Assembly: GCA_014871385.1 (NCBI GenBank)
Contig: CM026423.1
Location: 12,579,952-12,643,951, forward strand
Origin: Ceratodon purpureus
Lineage: Eukaryota > Streptophyta > Bryopsida > Pseudoditrichales > Ditrichaceae
DNA: 64,000 nucleotides
Direction: 5' to 3'
Made by a program: the position numbers and the translations under genes. The notes beneath the pieces were generated by a model. It worked only from the letters and a program-made list of their open reading frames with translations. It searched no databases and was not told the origin of the DNA. Every line of letters starts with the position of its first letter. Position 1 is the stretch's first letter. This document shows positions 50,590 to 62,055 of this stretch, piece after piece.

Positions 50590-51660
50590 GTCGCCCGACC
50601 TAACCTACTTTGGATGCCTCAATCGGTTTCAGAGAGAAATAACCTTGTCCGTTTGACATCCACCGCGTGAAGGCCTCTCCGTCCAATTTCCAGGCCACCC
50701 TAGTGTAGAGTTCGAAGGCCGCCCTGCCAAGAAACTCGGGAACCCTCTTGATCTCTTCGATGATGTGGGGCAGGTCCGCCCGCTCAAACAGCACACTCTT
50801 GAAGCGGAGTCTACGATCAGAGGCCGTAGCAAGCTCGCGAGCCGTGAGCGCCAGTCGCTGCTCCTCCTGCCTCTCTCGTTCAACAGCGGCAAGCATGTTG
50901 TCAATCTCCCCTTGGAGATGATCCTACAGTCATTGGGCCGTGTCCGGGTACAAATCGCGGATCAGATCCTAGGGATAGTAGTGGCCCGGACAGTGAAGTC
51001 GAAAAGGGTGTTAAAAGAGGAGGGAAGCTGAGAGGCGGGGAAGGTGGCCGAGGCTGAGGAAGAACTATTTCCTCGAATCTGTTCTGGTCCAGGTCCTGCT
51101 AGACCTCCTGGAAGAGCAGATCAATAGCTTCATCGATATCTTCCACAGCCCATGCTGAGACCGAGGAAGAGGGAATTCGATTTAGAGGCAGCGCGTCAAA
51201 GTGGGCACGGGAACCTCAGTTGCAAGGAGGTAGGGACGAAGCAAATAGGAGGCGTGAAGTTCCATCGTGGCTCTGCACCCGGAGTGGCGAAGATGGTGGT
51301 ATTGTGCCAAACCTTGTCGAATAAGGTAAGCATGTTCTTGCGCCTCTTGTCGCTCCTATTGAATCTAGAAATCTCTTTATAGACCTCCATGCGGATGCAA
51401 ATAATGGTCCTCCGTGCTTGATAGAGAGCTTTCTCCAAAGAGAAGGTGGTGTCGTTAAGTTCATGGCCACATTTCTGGACCTATAGTTACCAGAGAATGT
51501 TATCCCGTAGAATGTCCCAGGCCGTGTTGCAAGTGACAAGGCAGCTGTAAGCCTTGTCCCAGGCCTTAGCTTCCTGTATTTTCCTTCCACCCGGGGCTGA
51601 CATGGGGCCGTAGATGAATTTCTCCGGTGCAATTCCCACTTTCTTAAACTTCTAAAATAT
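50590..51660 (-). pseudogene. Decayed coding region of unknown family
   Basis: The minus strand shows protein-like stretches in different frames: FKKVGIAPEKFIYGPMSAPG, then FSLEKALYQARRTIICIRME and LTLFDKVWHNTTIFATPGAE. Later comes AAVERERQEEQRLALTAREL, and RAAFELYTRVAWKLDGEAFT ending at TAG near 50600. Stops and frame changes lie between them. I do not recognise the family. The look (basic and aromatic residues, plausible codon use) suggests a dead gene or an unknown repeat-borne gene. Confidence 0.35.
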
Positions 51661-51662
51661 CA

Positions 51663-51990
51663 CACTTGGAACAGTCGAAACAATATGTTTGTTGGCATTG
51701 AAACATAAGAACGCACCAACTCATTATATGTTTGACAACTACAAATCAAATTTCTTCCATGCATGCAGCATGAACCAATCTTGTTGAACAAACAACAAAT
51801 CAAAATATGAAGCCAAATTATGCCTACTCTCCAAAACAAATTGAGGGAAATACAAGAACAAATTATCTTCTAAGACTAAAAGATCAAGGAAATTCATCAA
51901 GTAAATGTCACACTATCAACTCTATAAATAAGACCCTAGGGCCTAAACACTAAGGAAAGCCCAAGCACGTTACAATTTCTTTTTATTACA
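51663..51990 (+). repeat. Dispersed direct repeat, left copy
   Basis: Diverged match to 56388-56700. Shared pieces include ACCAACTCATTA, AAATTTCTTC, ATGCATGC, GAACCAATCTTGTT, GAAAGCCCAAGCA and CAATTTCTTT, in the same order and orientation. The two copies flank the piggyBac region about 4.7 kb apart. Confidence 0.7.
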
Positions 51991-53012
51991 AGCATTCAAT
52001 TGTTCTTCAGCTCGAAGTTGACGTTAACCCCTCATGATCCTTGTGTTTTTTGAAGCTCGAATTCTCAAAACTGCGATTTTTGAGAGCTTTGCTTTCCAAG
52101 TGGTATGTTGAATATTTTTTAACTATTTTTAAAATTCCAACCGTAGGATCTTGTAGAATGCTAGATTTAGAAGTACTGGTCCAAGATTCAACCGTTCGAT
52201 GTTTACCATTTGGGAGAGTATAACGTTCAAAGTTCAGGTGTAAGTTTTTTTGGGGGTTGCCCGGTTGGGATGGTCTCCATGGTGCACAGGGGGAGTTGGT
52301 GTTTGTTGCCCCAAACATTTTTCACATATTTTTTTCCATGAAGGTAACCAAGTTCCCCACCTCCATGAAAAAAATTAGCCTTTGAAACAAAATTTAGAAG
52401 CCACTTTTACAATTTGTAAGGGGAAGAGGTCTAAAAGTGCCGCTTTTGCCAAGTTTGTGTGCAATCTTGAGTAAGGCAACCAAAAATGCATTTTTTTGAA
52501 ATCTCAACGATGAACATGTTGCTTTCCATAAATCAGAACTTTGGGTAAAAAAAAATTTCAAAAATTCAAAAATCTCGAATTCTTCTCTATTTTGGAGGAC
52601 AGAAAATGCAAAAGCCCAAAATGAATTGCAAGGGCAGCAACCCCTTCAACCCGGTCTAGTCTTGCAATCAATGCTACTTGCAACTCCCCCCATGTCAGAA
52701 TGAAAATATGCTGAAGGTCTAATTAGAGCCTCGAAGTCACTGATGCCGCATGCAGGCTGCCGTGAGGGGCTGGCCGCCTCCTTCCTGGCCCCTTCCAATT
52801 GGCCCCGCTGAGCATGTGCCGCGCTGGACCCCGCTTGCCCATCTTTGTACCAGAGAAGCTCTTGGAGCTCAAACTCCTTCCCCTAATTCTACTTCAGTCC
52901 ATGTTCCTGCCACACAAAAAATACAGAGGGTCTGATAATAAACCCTGTATTTTTTTATTTTTTTTATTTTTTTTGGAAGTTCAAAAAACATTAGGAGAGG
53001 TTTCAGTTGACT

Positions 53013-53056
<44 letters not shown>

Positions 53057-53145
53057 AAATTTGAGCTTAAAAATGTAGCATAAGAAGCTCTAAGTATGCC
53101 ATGAAAAAACATTATAGTTCCCAAAAGAGAGAGTATTACCCATAG
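51991..53145. other. Intergenic DNA with an A41 run
   Basis: No supported gene. A pure A41 run lies at 53014-53054, after a T-rich stretch near 52945-52975. Confidence 0.5.
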
Positions 53146-53248
53146 TCAAATGTCTCGAGTCCGGCGTCGGGCCAAGGCCGTGTGCCACTTCTCGTAGCAC
53201 TCCTCATTTAGACACATCCATTTGTCTCCGCATTTGTGGCAATAGTAA

Positions 53249-53604
53249 CATTACGTGCAAAAACAGGTCTTGAAAAGGCCGTGTAAGCCTGCCCTTTCTA
53301 GGTGAACCCCCTGCCCCCCGCTGGCAGCAAATGCTAGAATCGCTGCCCGCACGCACCTCGGTGGCGCGTCCTGAACAAAGGTGCTCGGAGTTTGGTCCAA
53401 AGTGGGCAGATGTTGTCAGCCCGCCACTGTAGCAACGCCCTCCACACGCCTCGCAAGGAGGTCATTGGTTCGAGCCCCCGTGGCGGTTGCTGGCACCACG
53501 GTGGCACAGCCGGTGCCATGTCAAAAAGTACGCGGGCAGCGGCCATTTTTTTCTCTTACGTGCCGCTTACACGGCCTTTTCTTGACCTGTTTTTGCACGT
53601 AATG
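53249..53604. mobile_element. 356-bp miniature inverted-repeat element inside the piggyBac gene
   Basis: The left end CATTACGTGCAAAAACAGGT runs on through GAAAAGGCCGTGTAAGC. It is matched by the right end in inverted orientation over 40 bases with two differences. It interrupts the Cys-rich C-terminal finger of the piggyBac transposase, whose coding continues on both sides, so it is younger than that element. It has no coding capacity. Confidence 0.88.
53421..53497 (+). other. tRNA-like segment inside the miniature element
   Basis: CCGCCAC at 53421 can pair with GTGGCGG near 53490. Between them lie an anticodon-arm-like CCTCGCAAGGAGG and a pol III B-box-like GGTTCGAGCCC. The T stem and D arm do not fold properly, so it is not called a tRNA. 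It may be a tRNA-derived fragment captured by the element. Confidence 0.3.
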
Positions 53605-55265
53605 TGGGGTCTCAGAACTTTGCAAACTACACAATGCCTCCGGAGAGTGGAATAAGAGGGCATGCAAATCACCGGGCGGTGTGGAGGTGGAGGTAAATCG
53701 GTAGAAGCAGTTGACCGCATTGGCCAACCTACCAAAAGCGCCTCACATAACCCTTGCTTGAATTGCAGGTGGGTCATGGGTGTACATGACGCGGCTACAC
53801 GACGATTGACATTTGCCAAACAATCCAAGTAGATGATGTACATATTCAAAACGGTAACATCCAATAGAAAAAAAAATATTCGATGCCACCATTTGTGAGA
53901 CCGTACCTGGCATGAATAGCTGGCCCGTAGTTGATCTGCCACATTGACCCCACGCATGTGGATAGTGTATTCGAGCAACACTGGAGATGTATGGATCCGA
54001 TCCCGGGTGGCGCCATTTTGCCGGGGAACCGAAACTATCGGCCACTCACATGGAGCCTGGATTGGAACACTATGTGTGGAGAGCAAGAGGACTGGTCTCT
54101 CGTCTTTCCACATCACACAAGAAATCCCACGAGATGCATGCATTTTCCACAATGTAGTACCTTGTGGAACATTTTTGAAACTCTTCACATTCTTCAAACA
54201 TGAAGGCAATCCAACACGATTGGATCTAACAGTGCCACATGCATACATGCCCCGATCTAAAAGAGTGGTAAATAGTGGAATACTAGAAAAGAAATTGTCA
54301 ACAGTGACGCAATGGCCTAAATCTCACAAACCATCAACAAGTCTCAAAACAACATTTTTGGCTAAATGTGCTCCACCCACAAGGTTACCCGGTTGAGGTA
54401 AATCTCCCACGGAAGGCAAAATCACATTATCCTTGCCACAATATACCTCGAAATTCCAAACATATTTTGTGATGGAATCTGCCAAGCACCATACCTTCAA
54501 GCCTCATTTCTGGGGCTTTTTAGGCATGTATTGGCGAATGGGAGAGTAGCTTCCTTTATATCTAATCATCATTTCATCCACAGTAATATGCTTATCCAAA
54601 CACCATAATGTCTTACAATTTTCCCTTATTGCATTTACCAACCACCGTGTTTGCCCAATTTTATCATAATTAGGATCCCCTCTTTGAATTCCATCCATGT
54701 TTGTTATGTGTAAGCATCTTCTTAGATCTAGGAACCGGGACTTCGTCAAAATACTAGAAATGATTAGACAATGCCACAAGGGGTCTTTCATCCAGTAAGT
54801 GTGATAATTAGCCTGTGGTTTCAAACCCATGTAAAGAGCAAGTGCAAAGAAAGCCAAGAGCTCATCACATGTCAAATCATACCACTTAGGCCCACCCTTT
54901 GTATTGCCATTAGCATCTGTAGGTGAATTGGCATACCGGTTAGTCTCAAGCACAATGGAGCTCAAGATAGCCGGTGTCCAAAATAAGGCAAACATGGCCC
55001 GAAATGTGGGAAGCACACGATAATTTTTAGAGTAACCTATTGTCCTTTCACTGAAAGGCTTAGGCATGGGTTGATAAAAAAAGTTAGGTTCTTCCCATGT
55101 CTCATCCCGATAATTCCATTTTAGACTGTTCAAATCCACTCCCTCATTTTCATCATCGCTCTCCAAATCATCAAGGAGTAGTGGCACTGTGGCATGCTTC
55201 CATTTGATATCTTCAATATCAAATGATATCAATTTGATAGGAGAAGTGGGAACAAATACCTTCAA

Positions 55266-56869
55266 TATCTGCCACTCAATTTGGTTCTTGTAGTATTCAT
55301 GACCCTATTGCGAATACTATTCATATTTGCCCAAAACTGCAGTATATGCTCAAAATTTGCCCAAAACTAATTATATCACAGAAACTTCAAAAATTCACCA
55401 AAAATTGAGATTTTTTTTTTTTCGAATTTTGTTTTTTGTTCATGAAAATAAAATTTTGAAGGCATGATCTCACCGCTTGGATTTACAATCCTATATTTCT
55501 CCATATGCCTTTTTTACTAACAACGACCGGTCTTTGTATTTGAATTTCAGCATACCTCCATATAAAAAATCAAGCATTTCTTTAGGTTTTATAAATCGTA
55601 TGAGGGAAAAAAGTGCATGAACATTCCTAACCCACTAAGGAACAAGAAGTTGACGAGCCTCACATCTAGTTTGCTTTTGAAATTGGTTGTTTTAGCTCAC
55701 GAAACACTTGAAACCCATTTTGCAATAAGGGAAAAAAAACTTTTTTTCGTACTTAGAACATTACGATCTCACAAACGGTAAGGGGTTTGAATCTAAGATG
55801 TGGGGTACATATACATGTACAAATGAGGTACTAGATGCTACGGTTAGTTTCCCCCAAAATACATCAAAACTTAAAAACTTACACCTTGTACTGTAAGAGT
55901 CTAGTTTTGAGGCTTTTGGCAATTTTGAGGTGTTTCAATGTGATGTTCAAAATTGGTGTTTTGATTCAAAGCATGTTTTAATTTAGAATTAAGATATTTG
56001 GTATTTAATTGATATTTTGATTTATTTATAATGATATAGTATAAATTGATGTTTGTTTCAAATTTTGAAGTTTGGATTCTAAATATCAATTTCAAAATTG
56101 TTAATAGGAAAATATAACACCACAAATTCCTACAAAGGTCCAAAAAGACTTGTTTACACCTTAGTAGATTAATCAATGCTTATAAAATGCATTACATTGT
56201 ATATCTCATACTGCCAATTTGTGCCATGTAGACTTTGCTAACTAGGCATTACATTAACTTTGCTAAATGTAAACTTTGCTAATGACATATTGAACAAACA
56301 AACTCTGTGTACACTCTGTGTATACCAAATCAGATATGTTTGGTGAGAATCTTTGGCTTCAACATTCCAACTTCCTAACACGTTTGGAACACGTGTCACA
56401 AAAATATGATTTACAAGATGCTTCGAAGCACTGAACATAAAAACATACCAACTCATTAGGTGGTTGACCACTCCAAACCAAATTTCTTCTATGCATGCTA
56501 CAAGAACCAATCTTGTTAACCAAACAACCAACTACTTCAAATAAGAAAGTCTATACACCAAGACACATCAAGAGAACCACAAGACACTAATGAACTTCTA
56601 TTATCAAAAAATCAAGAAAATCCATCCACTGATGGGTCTCTACACTAAAAGAAAGCCCAAGCATGACGCAATTTCTTTCTCTTTCAAGCATCCTGTTCTA
56701 GAAACTTGCTTCTAGTTAGGTACATGCCCCTCTTGAACGACCCTATATCCAAAAAAAAGCCACTTCAAACACCATTAATCCATGAAATATAACACTGAAA
56801 ACACACATTCAGACCTAGCCTGGTATCCATATTTGATTGCACAAGCCTGAAACCCTCAAGAATGGACCA
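55266..56869. other. Intergenic DNA between the piggyBac relic and the TNL
   Basis: AT-rich and without a supported gene. It includes the right copy of the dispersed repeat at 56388-56700. It should also contain the 3' end of the TNL transcript. Confidence 0.5.
56388..56700 (+). repeat. Dispersed direct repeat, right copy
   Basis: Diverged partner of 51663-51990, same orientation. Both copies end near GCAATTTCTTT plus a CAAGCAT block. Confidence 0.7.
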
Positions 56870-59800
56870 TCACCTAGTTACCAGTAAAACAGTTACTAAG
56901 ATATGGCTTTCACATACCTCACAAAGAACCAAACGATCTGGCCAATGATCACGCGTAAACCCCACCTTTGCGATAGCCTGAACTTCAGATCCCAGACGAG
57001 GAAGATCCTCAAGGTTACAGCACCCATCCACACATAACCACTTCAATTTGGACAGGCACCGCAAGTCCGGCAGCCGACGGAGACCCCTGGAGTAGCATAG
57101 GTTGAGAGTAGTCAGCTCGGATAACAAATGCAGCCCTTTCACCTCCCCGATTTCGTCCGGAAGACACAGAGACAACACAGACAATTTCCGAGGCACCTGC
57201 ACCAATTCAATCGTGTAACCCCCACGTTCTTTTATTTTTTCTTGATCATGACGCTCATATTCAAACGCCGTCAGATTCTCCAGTTGCAATACAGTTAACA
57301 ACCATCTGATGAACGCATCACATTTGACCAAACCCAGCATATCCCGACCAACTTGAATTGAGATGGTGCGCAATGCTTTGAAGTGTCGAAAATCCATGGG
57401 CTCCTCATCCGTTGCAACAATGTCAGGGAGAAAAATATTGAGGTCATTAAAAATTTCCAAATGCTGAAGGTTCCCACAATGCCTCAGAAAGGGTACAGCC
57501 TCTAAAGAATCCAACTGATGCAATTGGACGGTAGTAAGTTCCGACAAGCATCCCCCAGCCCTTTCGTAACAGTGCCTCCTATTGATGCAGCTGCAAACAA
57601 TCCTCTTCAAGCTGTCTGAGCAGCCACGCATAAACAAAACGCGAAGACTCCGCAGATTTCCAAGCTCAAGGTCCGGCCCGATGTCTCCGCAACCCACCAG
57701 CTCCAAGTAAACCAGACTCTGACAGTCCACAAATCTCCCCATAGCACGGCCAATGATCGGCTTGTCTTGGTCCAGAACTAGTCTCTTCAAATGTTTTGCA
57801 TTGCTCACTTGACTCATCCACCACTGCCACTCAATGCTCCCCTCCCTCTCCACCAAAACCCTCGCGAACGCCTTGTACAGGTCATGTACTGACACCACAG
57901 AACTGGAATCCTCGACCAACGACAGCCTCTGTAGCTCCTTCACCTGCATAGTGCATCCACCACCGTCTTACATCAGCTCGAAAATTCACATGCATATAAT
58001 ATTGCAATATCACCAAGTTTCACAATACAAACAAGACCAAACAAACTCCTGTACAGGGGTGGTAATCCGCAGAGCAAAATCCATGACAAAAACCGTGGGC
58101 AAGAACCCACCATCCGCTTCGCGTCTTCAAAATCTGAAACTGCATGCACTTCGGAGATCCACGAAACCCACATATTCATATTATTCACCTCCTCATGCTT
58201 CCACCAAGGTCGGCGTTGCCATTCTGTCCTACCAGGAGAATGTAGTGCGGAATCCAGGAATACTAATTTCATTATGTCCGACAGAGAATTGTAGTTCAGT
58301 CCCAGGATGGCGTTCACGTTCCCCGCCTCCCTACTTCGTTGCAATTTGTTCTTGTTCTCCAAAGCCTCCTCCCACCGCATCACATTTCCGCTATCGACAT
58401 CGTAAAAGTACGTTCCCAGTGCCCTCAACACCAGAGGATGATACTGGCTTGACGGATATCCCATGTCCTCGAAACAGCATTCCCTTACACACTTCTCCAC
58501 TATCTTCCTCTCCTCGGCTTTCAAATCTGAAACTGACGAAACCCACGGAGCAGCGTAAGAAAGGAACAGCGTCGCAGCTTCCAGCCATTCCAGCCTCGGA
58601 ATGGGTTTGCAATAGTCTGTCGCGCCCAGCACAGATTTCAGTATTTCTTGGCTCCTGGCTGTCACCAGAACCTTGCTACCGGGCGAAAGTCGAACTTTCA
58701 GATATCTCCGTGCTTCGTCTCGGGAATCCTCAAAATCTCCAACGTTGTCAATTGCAAAAAACACGGGTAGCTGGTTCCTTATAATCCCGTCCTCCAAGTC
58801 GTCCCATCCCTGCTCCATGCGTTGCCAACTGGTATCAGCATGTACTACAACAAACCAACGCTCTGCGAAACTGAAACAAACTAGCCACAACTTTCCGATC
58901 ATGAACATGAACTAATGCAAGCGTTCCGTACCTGTTGTATTCGTTCTTCAGAGATTGAATCTATAACAGACCTATTACAACCTCCCAGTCTTCCAAGTGC
59001 ATGTTTTAACCTCGCAAGTTGATCCTTTCTGGCAATACCTTGCTCACTTGGCAGTTCCAAATAACACACTCTGTCACCAAACTCGCCCTGGGAGTAATTA
59101 CACATGGCCTTGCACAGAGTGGTTTTGCCCACACCACCCATGCCGTATAGTCCAAGATACCTATGACTCTCTTCGTCTCTGCCCACGACCTTCCCCTCAG
59201 TGAACATGGATGACGCCACCTGCACACCAGAGCCACCCATGATGAAACACCCTCATAAATATATTGCATCCTACTCATCTATACCAGTAATTGGGACATT
59301 ATTAGCCCCAATTTATATAACACACACTGGAGACCTGGAGCCACTTATTGACGAGGTTACAATTCCCAACCCCAAGCTTTCCCATTTAGAATATATCAAA
59401 TCTCTCCATTCAACAACATCTCCGATAATGAAAACAAACGCAGTGCATCAAGATGTTTCCCGTTTGCTATGATAGTATGCACATACCAATTACACCTAAA
59501 CATCAAACAGACTCCACAAAAACACAACACTAGATCCTAACAATCTGAATAAAGCATAAATGAAAGAACTCCGTTGAGTATCCACATCACCTTGCACAGC
59601 CGCTCGTAACCTTGAATCTTGTCTTGCGGGACATCAATGGCGTACGTCATCCTTCGGGGCCACGTCTTGCATATCTCCCCCACAACATACTGCCTGTATT
59701 TTAATTCCGAGTTCGCATAATGCGCATAATCCACCCCAATGGAGTTCCGCAGTTTCTCAACAGCTTTGCTCCACGTCTCCAACACCTCCTCCTTTACCTC

Positions 59801-60372
59801 ACCTTCCTCGACCAACTTCCTCCAGCTTGGCTTCCACTCCTTCTCCACATGGCTTTCATCCAGTTTATCCGGAGTAAGCTTGAAGAACAGGGGGAACAAT
59901 GTCACTTTATACTTCACAAACCAGCTCAGCTCCAGCATCGGCCACAACGTTGTCAAGAATCCCTTCGACACTACCACAACTGCCACCCGGCATCGCCTAG
60001 CGGCTGCCAAGATCTGAGGAGTAAGCTGCTCTCCCTTGACCAGGGCATCGGAATCCTGGTCAAAAAAAGGACGCTGGTGCATAGCTCTCAGGTCATGGTC
60101 CAGCTGCTCCACGAACTGTTTCTCGTTTCCGCTGTGGCTCAAGAATATGACATGTTTGGGCTCGGGCTCGCGCCGAACGCGTCTGCACAGTTGAACAAGG
60201 ATTTCACACAAATTAGCAACTCAACTTCGGGCAGAGTGATGAGTGGGAATAAATTCCGGCCCTTAGAGCAACTTGAAAAGCAGTGTGCAGGTCAGATGTC
60301 GATGTTCTGTGGCGAGGGAAATCCCAGTTCTAGTAATGAATCTTACCGCCGTTCCGGTCCCGGCGACTCCAT
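56870..60372 (-). CDS. TIR-NB-ARC-LRR immune receptor (TNL)
   Basis: An intracellular receptor of the plant NLR class. Model from the 5' end: exons 60347-60372, 59591-60182, 58932-59219, 58111-58809 and 56870-57943, totalling 892 residues with matching phases. Exon 1 codes only MESPGPER plus part of a codon. The TIR domain is at about 15-180 (KHVIFLSHSGNEKQFVEQL, FFDQDSDALVKGEQL). NB-ARC carries the P-loop GLYGMGGVGKTTLC, kinase 2 as PVFFAIDNVGD (Asn where Asp is usual), RNBS-B GSKVLVTARS, a weak GLPL site (YHPLVLRALG) and VHDLYK in the MHD position. Leucine-rich repeats follow (LRSLRVLFMRGCSD, LHLLSELTTLNLCYSRGLRR). The donor after DFEDAKRM and the acceptor before GWDDLEDG are my choices. 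The last exon might continue past a donor-like GAG-GTATGT near 56914. It may be intact. Confidence 0.84.
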
Positions 60373-60400
60373 TCCGTCCTCGAGGGACGTGCTCACAGGG

Positions 60401-60418
60401 TCATCTGGACACATCCAT
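60401..60418 (-). other. Small upstream ORF before the TNL
   Basis: ATG GAT GTG TCC AGA TGA, ending 28 bases before the TNL start codon. A second one, ATG CGC TAA, lies further upstream. Both would be in the leader if transcription starts further upstream, and could lower translation. Confidence 0.4.
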
Positions 60419-62055
60419 AGCAACTTTTAGCGCATGACAGACATCGATGTGCACCCGGATGCCTCGGCAGGGAAATCCCAACAGGAAATAGCGAATTAGT
60501 ACCACCTGTTATTCGCGTACACATAACATTAGTGGCATGATTTCAAAAGACAAGGTTCCGCTTAACTGCTCAGCAATTGGTATCAAGTTCCTGGTACAGA
60601 AACCCTGCAGACTAGATTAATCCAAGCGCGGAGTTTTGACAAAGAACTCGAACATTCCCATCACATGCAATCCTTCTGACAGAGATAGCGCCTTAGAAGT
60701 CCTAGTTGGCACCTCTAAGAGATCGTCTTGAGGATGATGCCATCCGTGTAGTACGGTGACGACCTCTAAGAGATCGTCTTGAGGATGATGCCATCCGTGT
60801 ACGGTGACAATCTTGGCTGGGTTGTCACTGAAACTTAAATGTCTAGAACTCGCCCTAGAAAGTAGAACTCGCCCTGGAAAGAAACCGATCCGACTCGCTC
60901 TGGATTGAAGACCTGACATCCACTAGATGGTGCGTTCTCAAACGGAGTTCACTCCTCAGCCATCTCGTAGACGAGAATGAATTGCCAAGAGAGAACAACA
61001 TTCGGGATGTTAGGAGGCACCGGATTTCAATCAGAAAGGGCCATGGAGACAGCAAACAAGAGCGAAAGAAGCTCGAGGAATATCTCGTGGATTGTTGTCG
61101 GTCCGGTTCCTAACCCCTATTTTGCCGGCAAGGGCACCGTATCAAACTCATCAACAAATCTTAAGAACCGATCCGATCGAATTCCAGCAGTACGACTTTA
61201 GCACTCCAAGCACTCAACCCAATTCCTCCTAACCGCTACCGCAACGTATCATCATCGGTGACAGTTGCTCTGAAACCAGAATCCAAGGCAAAGTCGCCGA
61301 CTCAGTGCTGCAACTCGACGGACAACTTCAGACATGACACCCAGATCAACTATCCCTTGAAGCAGATTCAGGTTACATCAAGACCAGCCGAGGAGCAGGA
61401 ACCCCTCACCGGCATAAAATCGATGAAGGACAAGAGGAACACTAACTTATGGCAGTTCAGATGCAGCAGCAAGACCTCCGCTGCCGATGGAGGGAGGGAG
61501 GGAGGGAGGCTATGACATGAGCAGTGAGCACTGAGCTGTAACTTGTAAGCCATGAGCGTACTTTTTTTTTAACTTAAAATAAATGGGAGGTATGGAAGAG
61601 CTTGGTATTGTCACTGTAATCGATGAATCAATGCATGCTTGAAAGTCTTTAGATTAAAAAAGAATTAGATTTGTTCTCATTCCATAATTAAAAATTGATT
61701 TTCCTTGAGTTTTCCACTGTATCAACATGCTCTTTTGTCAAATATGGAGAGACCACTTTGTTCTCTCATGTCTATTAATTATTTTAAATGAGCAAATAAG
61801 AACATGTTAAATAGAATTTTATGGTGTTTGAATCAAGTATCCATTGACTTTGTAAATATCATTATTGAAAATTCATAACCATCATAGCAGAATACCAACA
61901 TCCCCTTTCAATTACGAAGAGATGCATTGATTGAACTATGCAAAACTAATGTGATGTGCATATAGCCTATATTCCAATCTTCATAGTCTACTGTGGAGAT
62001 AGATACTCTTGGTCTTGGGTCTTAAGTTGTACTTCATCATGGCAATTCAAAGAAG
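60419..62055. other. Upstream region of the TNL
   Basis: Contains a tandem duplication (60711-60809) and moderately GC-rich sequence up to 61520. Open frames here show no recognisable domain. Confidence 0.5.
60711..60809 (+). repeat. Tandem duplication of about 50 bp
   Basis: The unit beginning ACCTCTAAGAGATCGTCTTG occurs at 60711 and again at 60762. The copies are identical apart from a GTA insertion in the first copy and the final base. Confidence 0.9.

Larger units (their letters stand above)
53146..55265 (-). mobile_element. piggyBac-type transposase gene, broken
   Basis: A DDE_Tnp_1_7 transposase. Reading from 55265: an acidic N-terminal part (DDLESDDENEG), FERTIGYSKNY-like (here SERTIGYSKNYRVLP), DELLAFFALALYMGLKP, and KSRFLDLRRCLHI. 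The acidic triad is visible as ITVDEMMIRYKG, then VTVDNFFSSIPLF, then GVNVADQLRASY. A C-terminal Cys-rich finger begins CVVCKVLRPH and resumes YYCHKCGDKWMCLNEECYE, ending at TGA (53146). It is broken by two in-frame TGA codons (after MPKKPQK, and after VDGL) and by a 356-bp insertion within the finger. No clear start Met is seen; the frame at 55265 opens with TTG. The total is near the family's length of about 590 residues. Terminal repeats and TTAA targets were not found. Confidence 0.88.

Noticed and set aside
53421-53497. A tRNA gene
   Set aside because: The acceptor-like ends pair and a B box exists, but the D and T arms do not fold. It lies inside a miniature transposable element.
58809-58908. 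TNL exon 4 starting further upstream, at the TTCGCAG acceptor near 58867
   Set aside because: Its phase does not fit the preceding exon. The acceptor at 58810 keeps phase 0 and gives a normal spacing before kinase 2.
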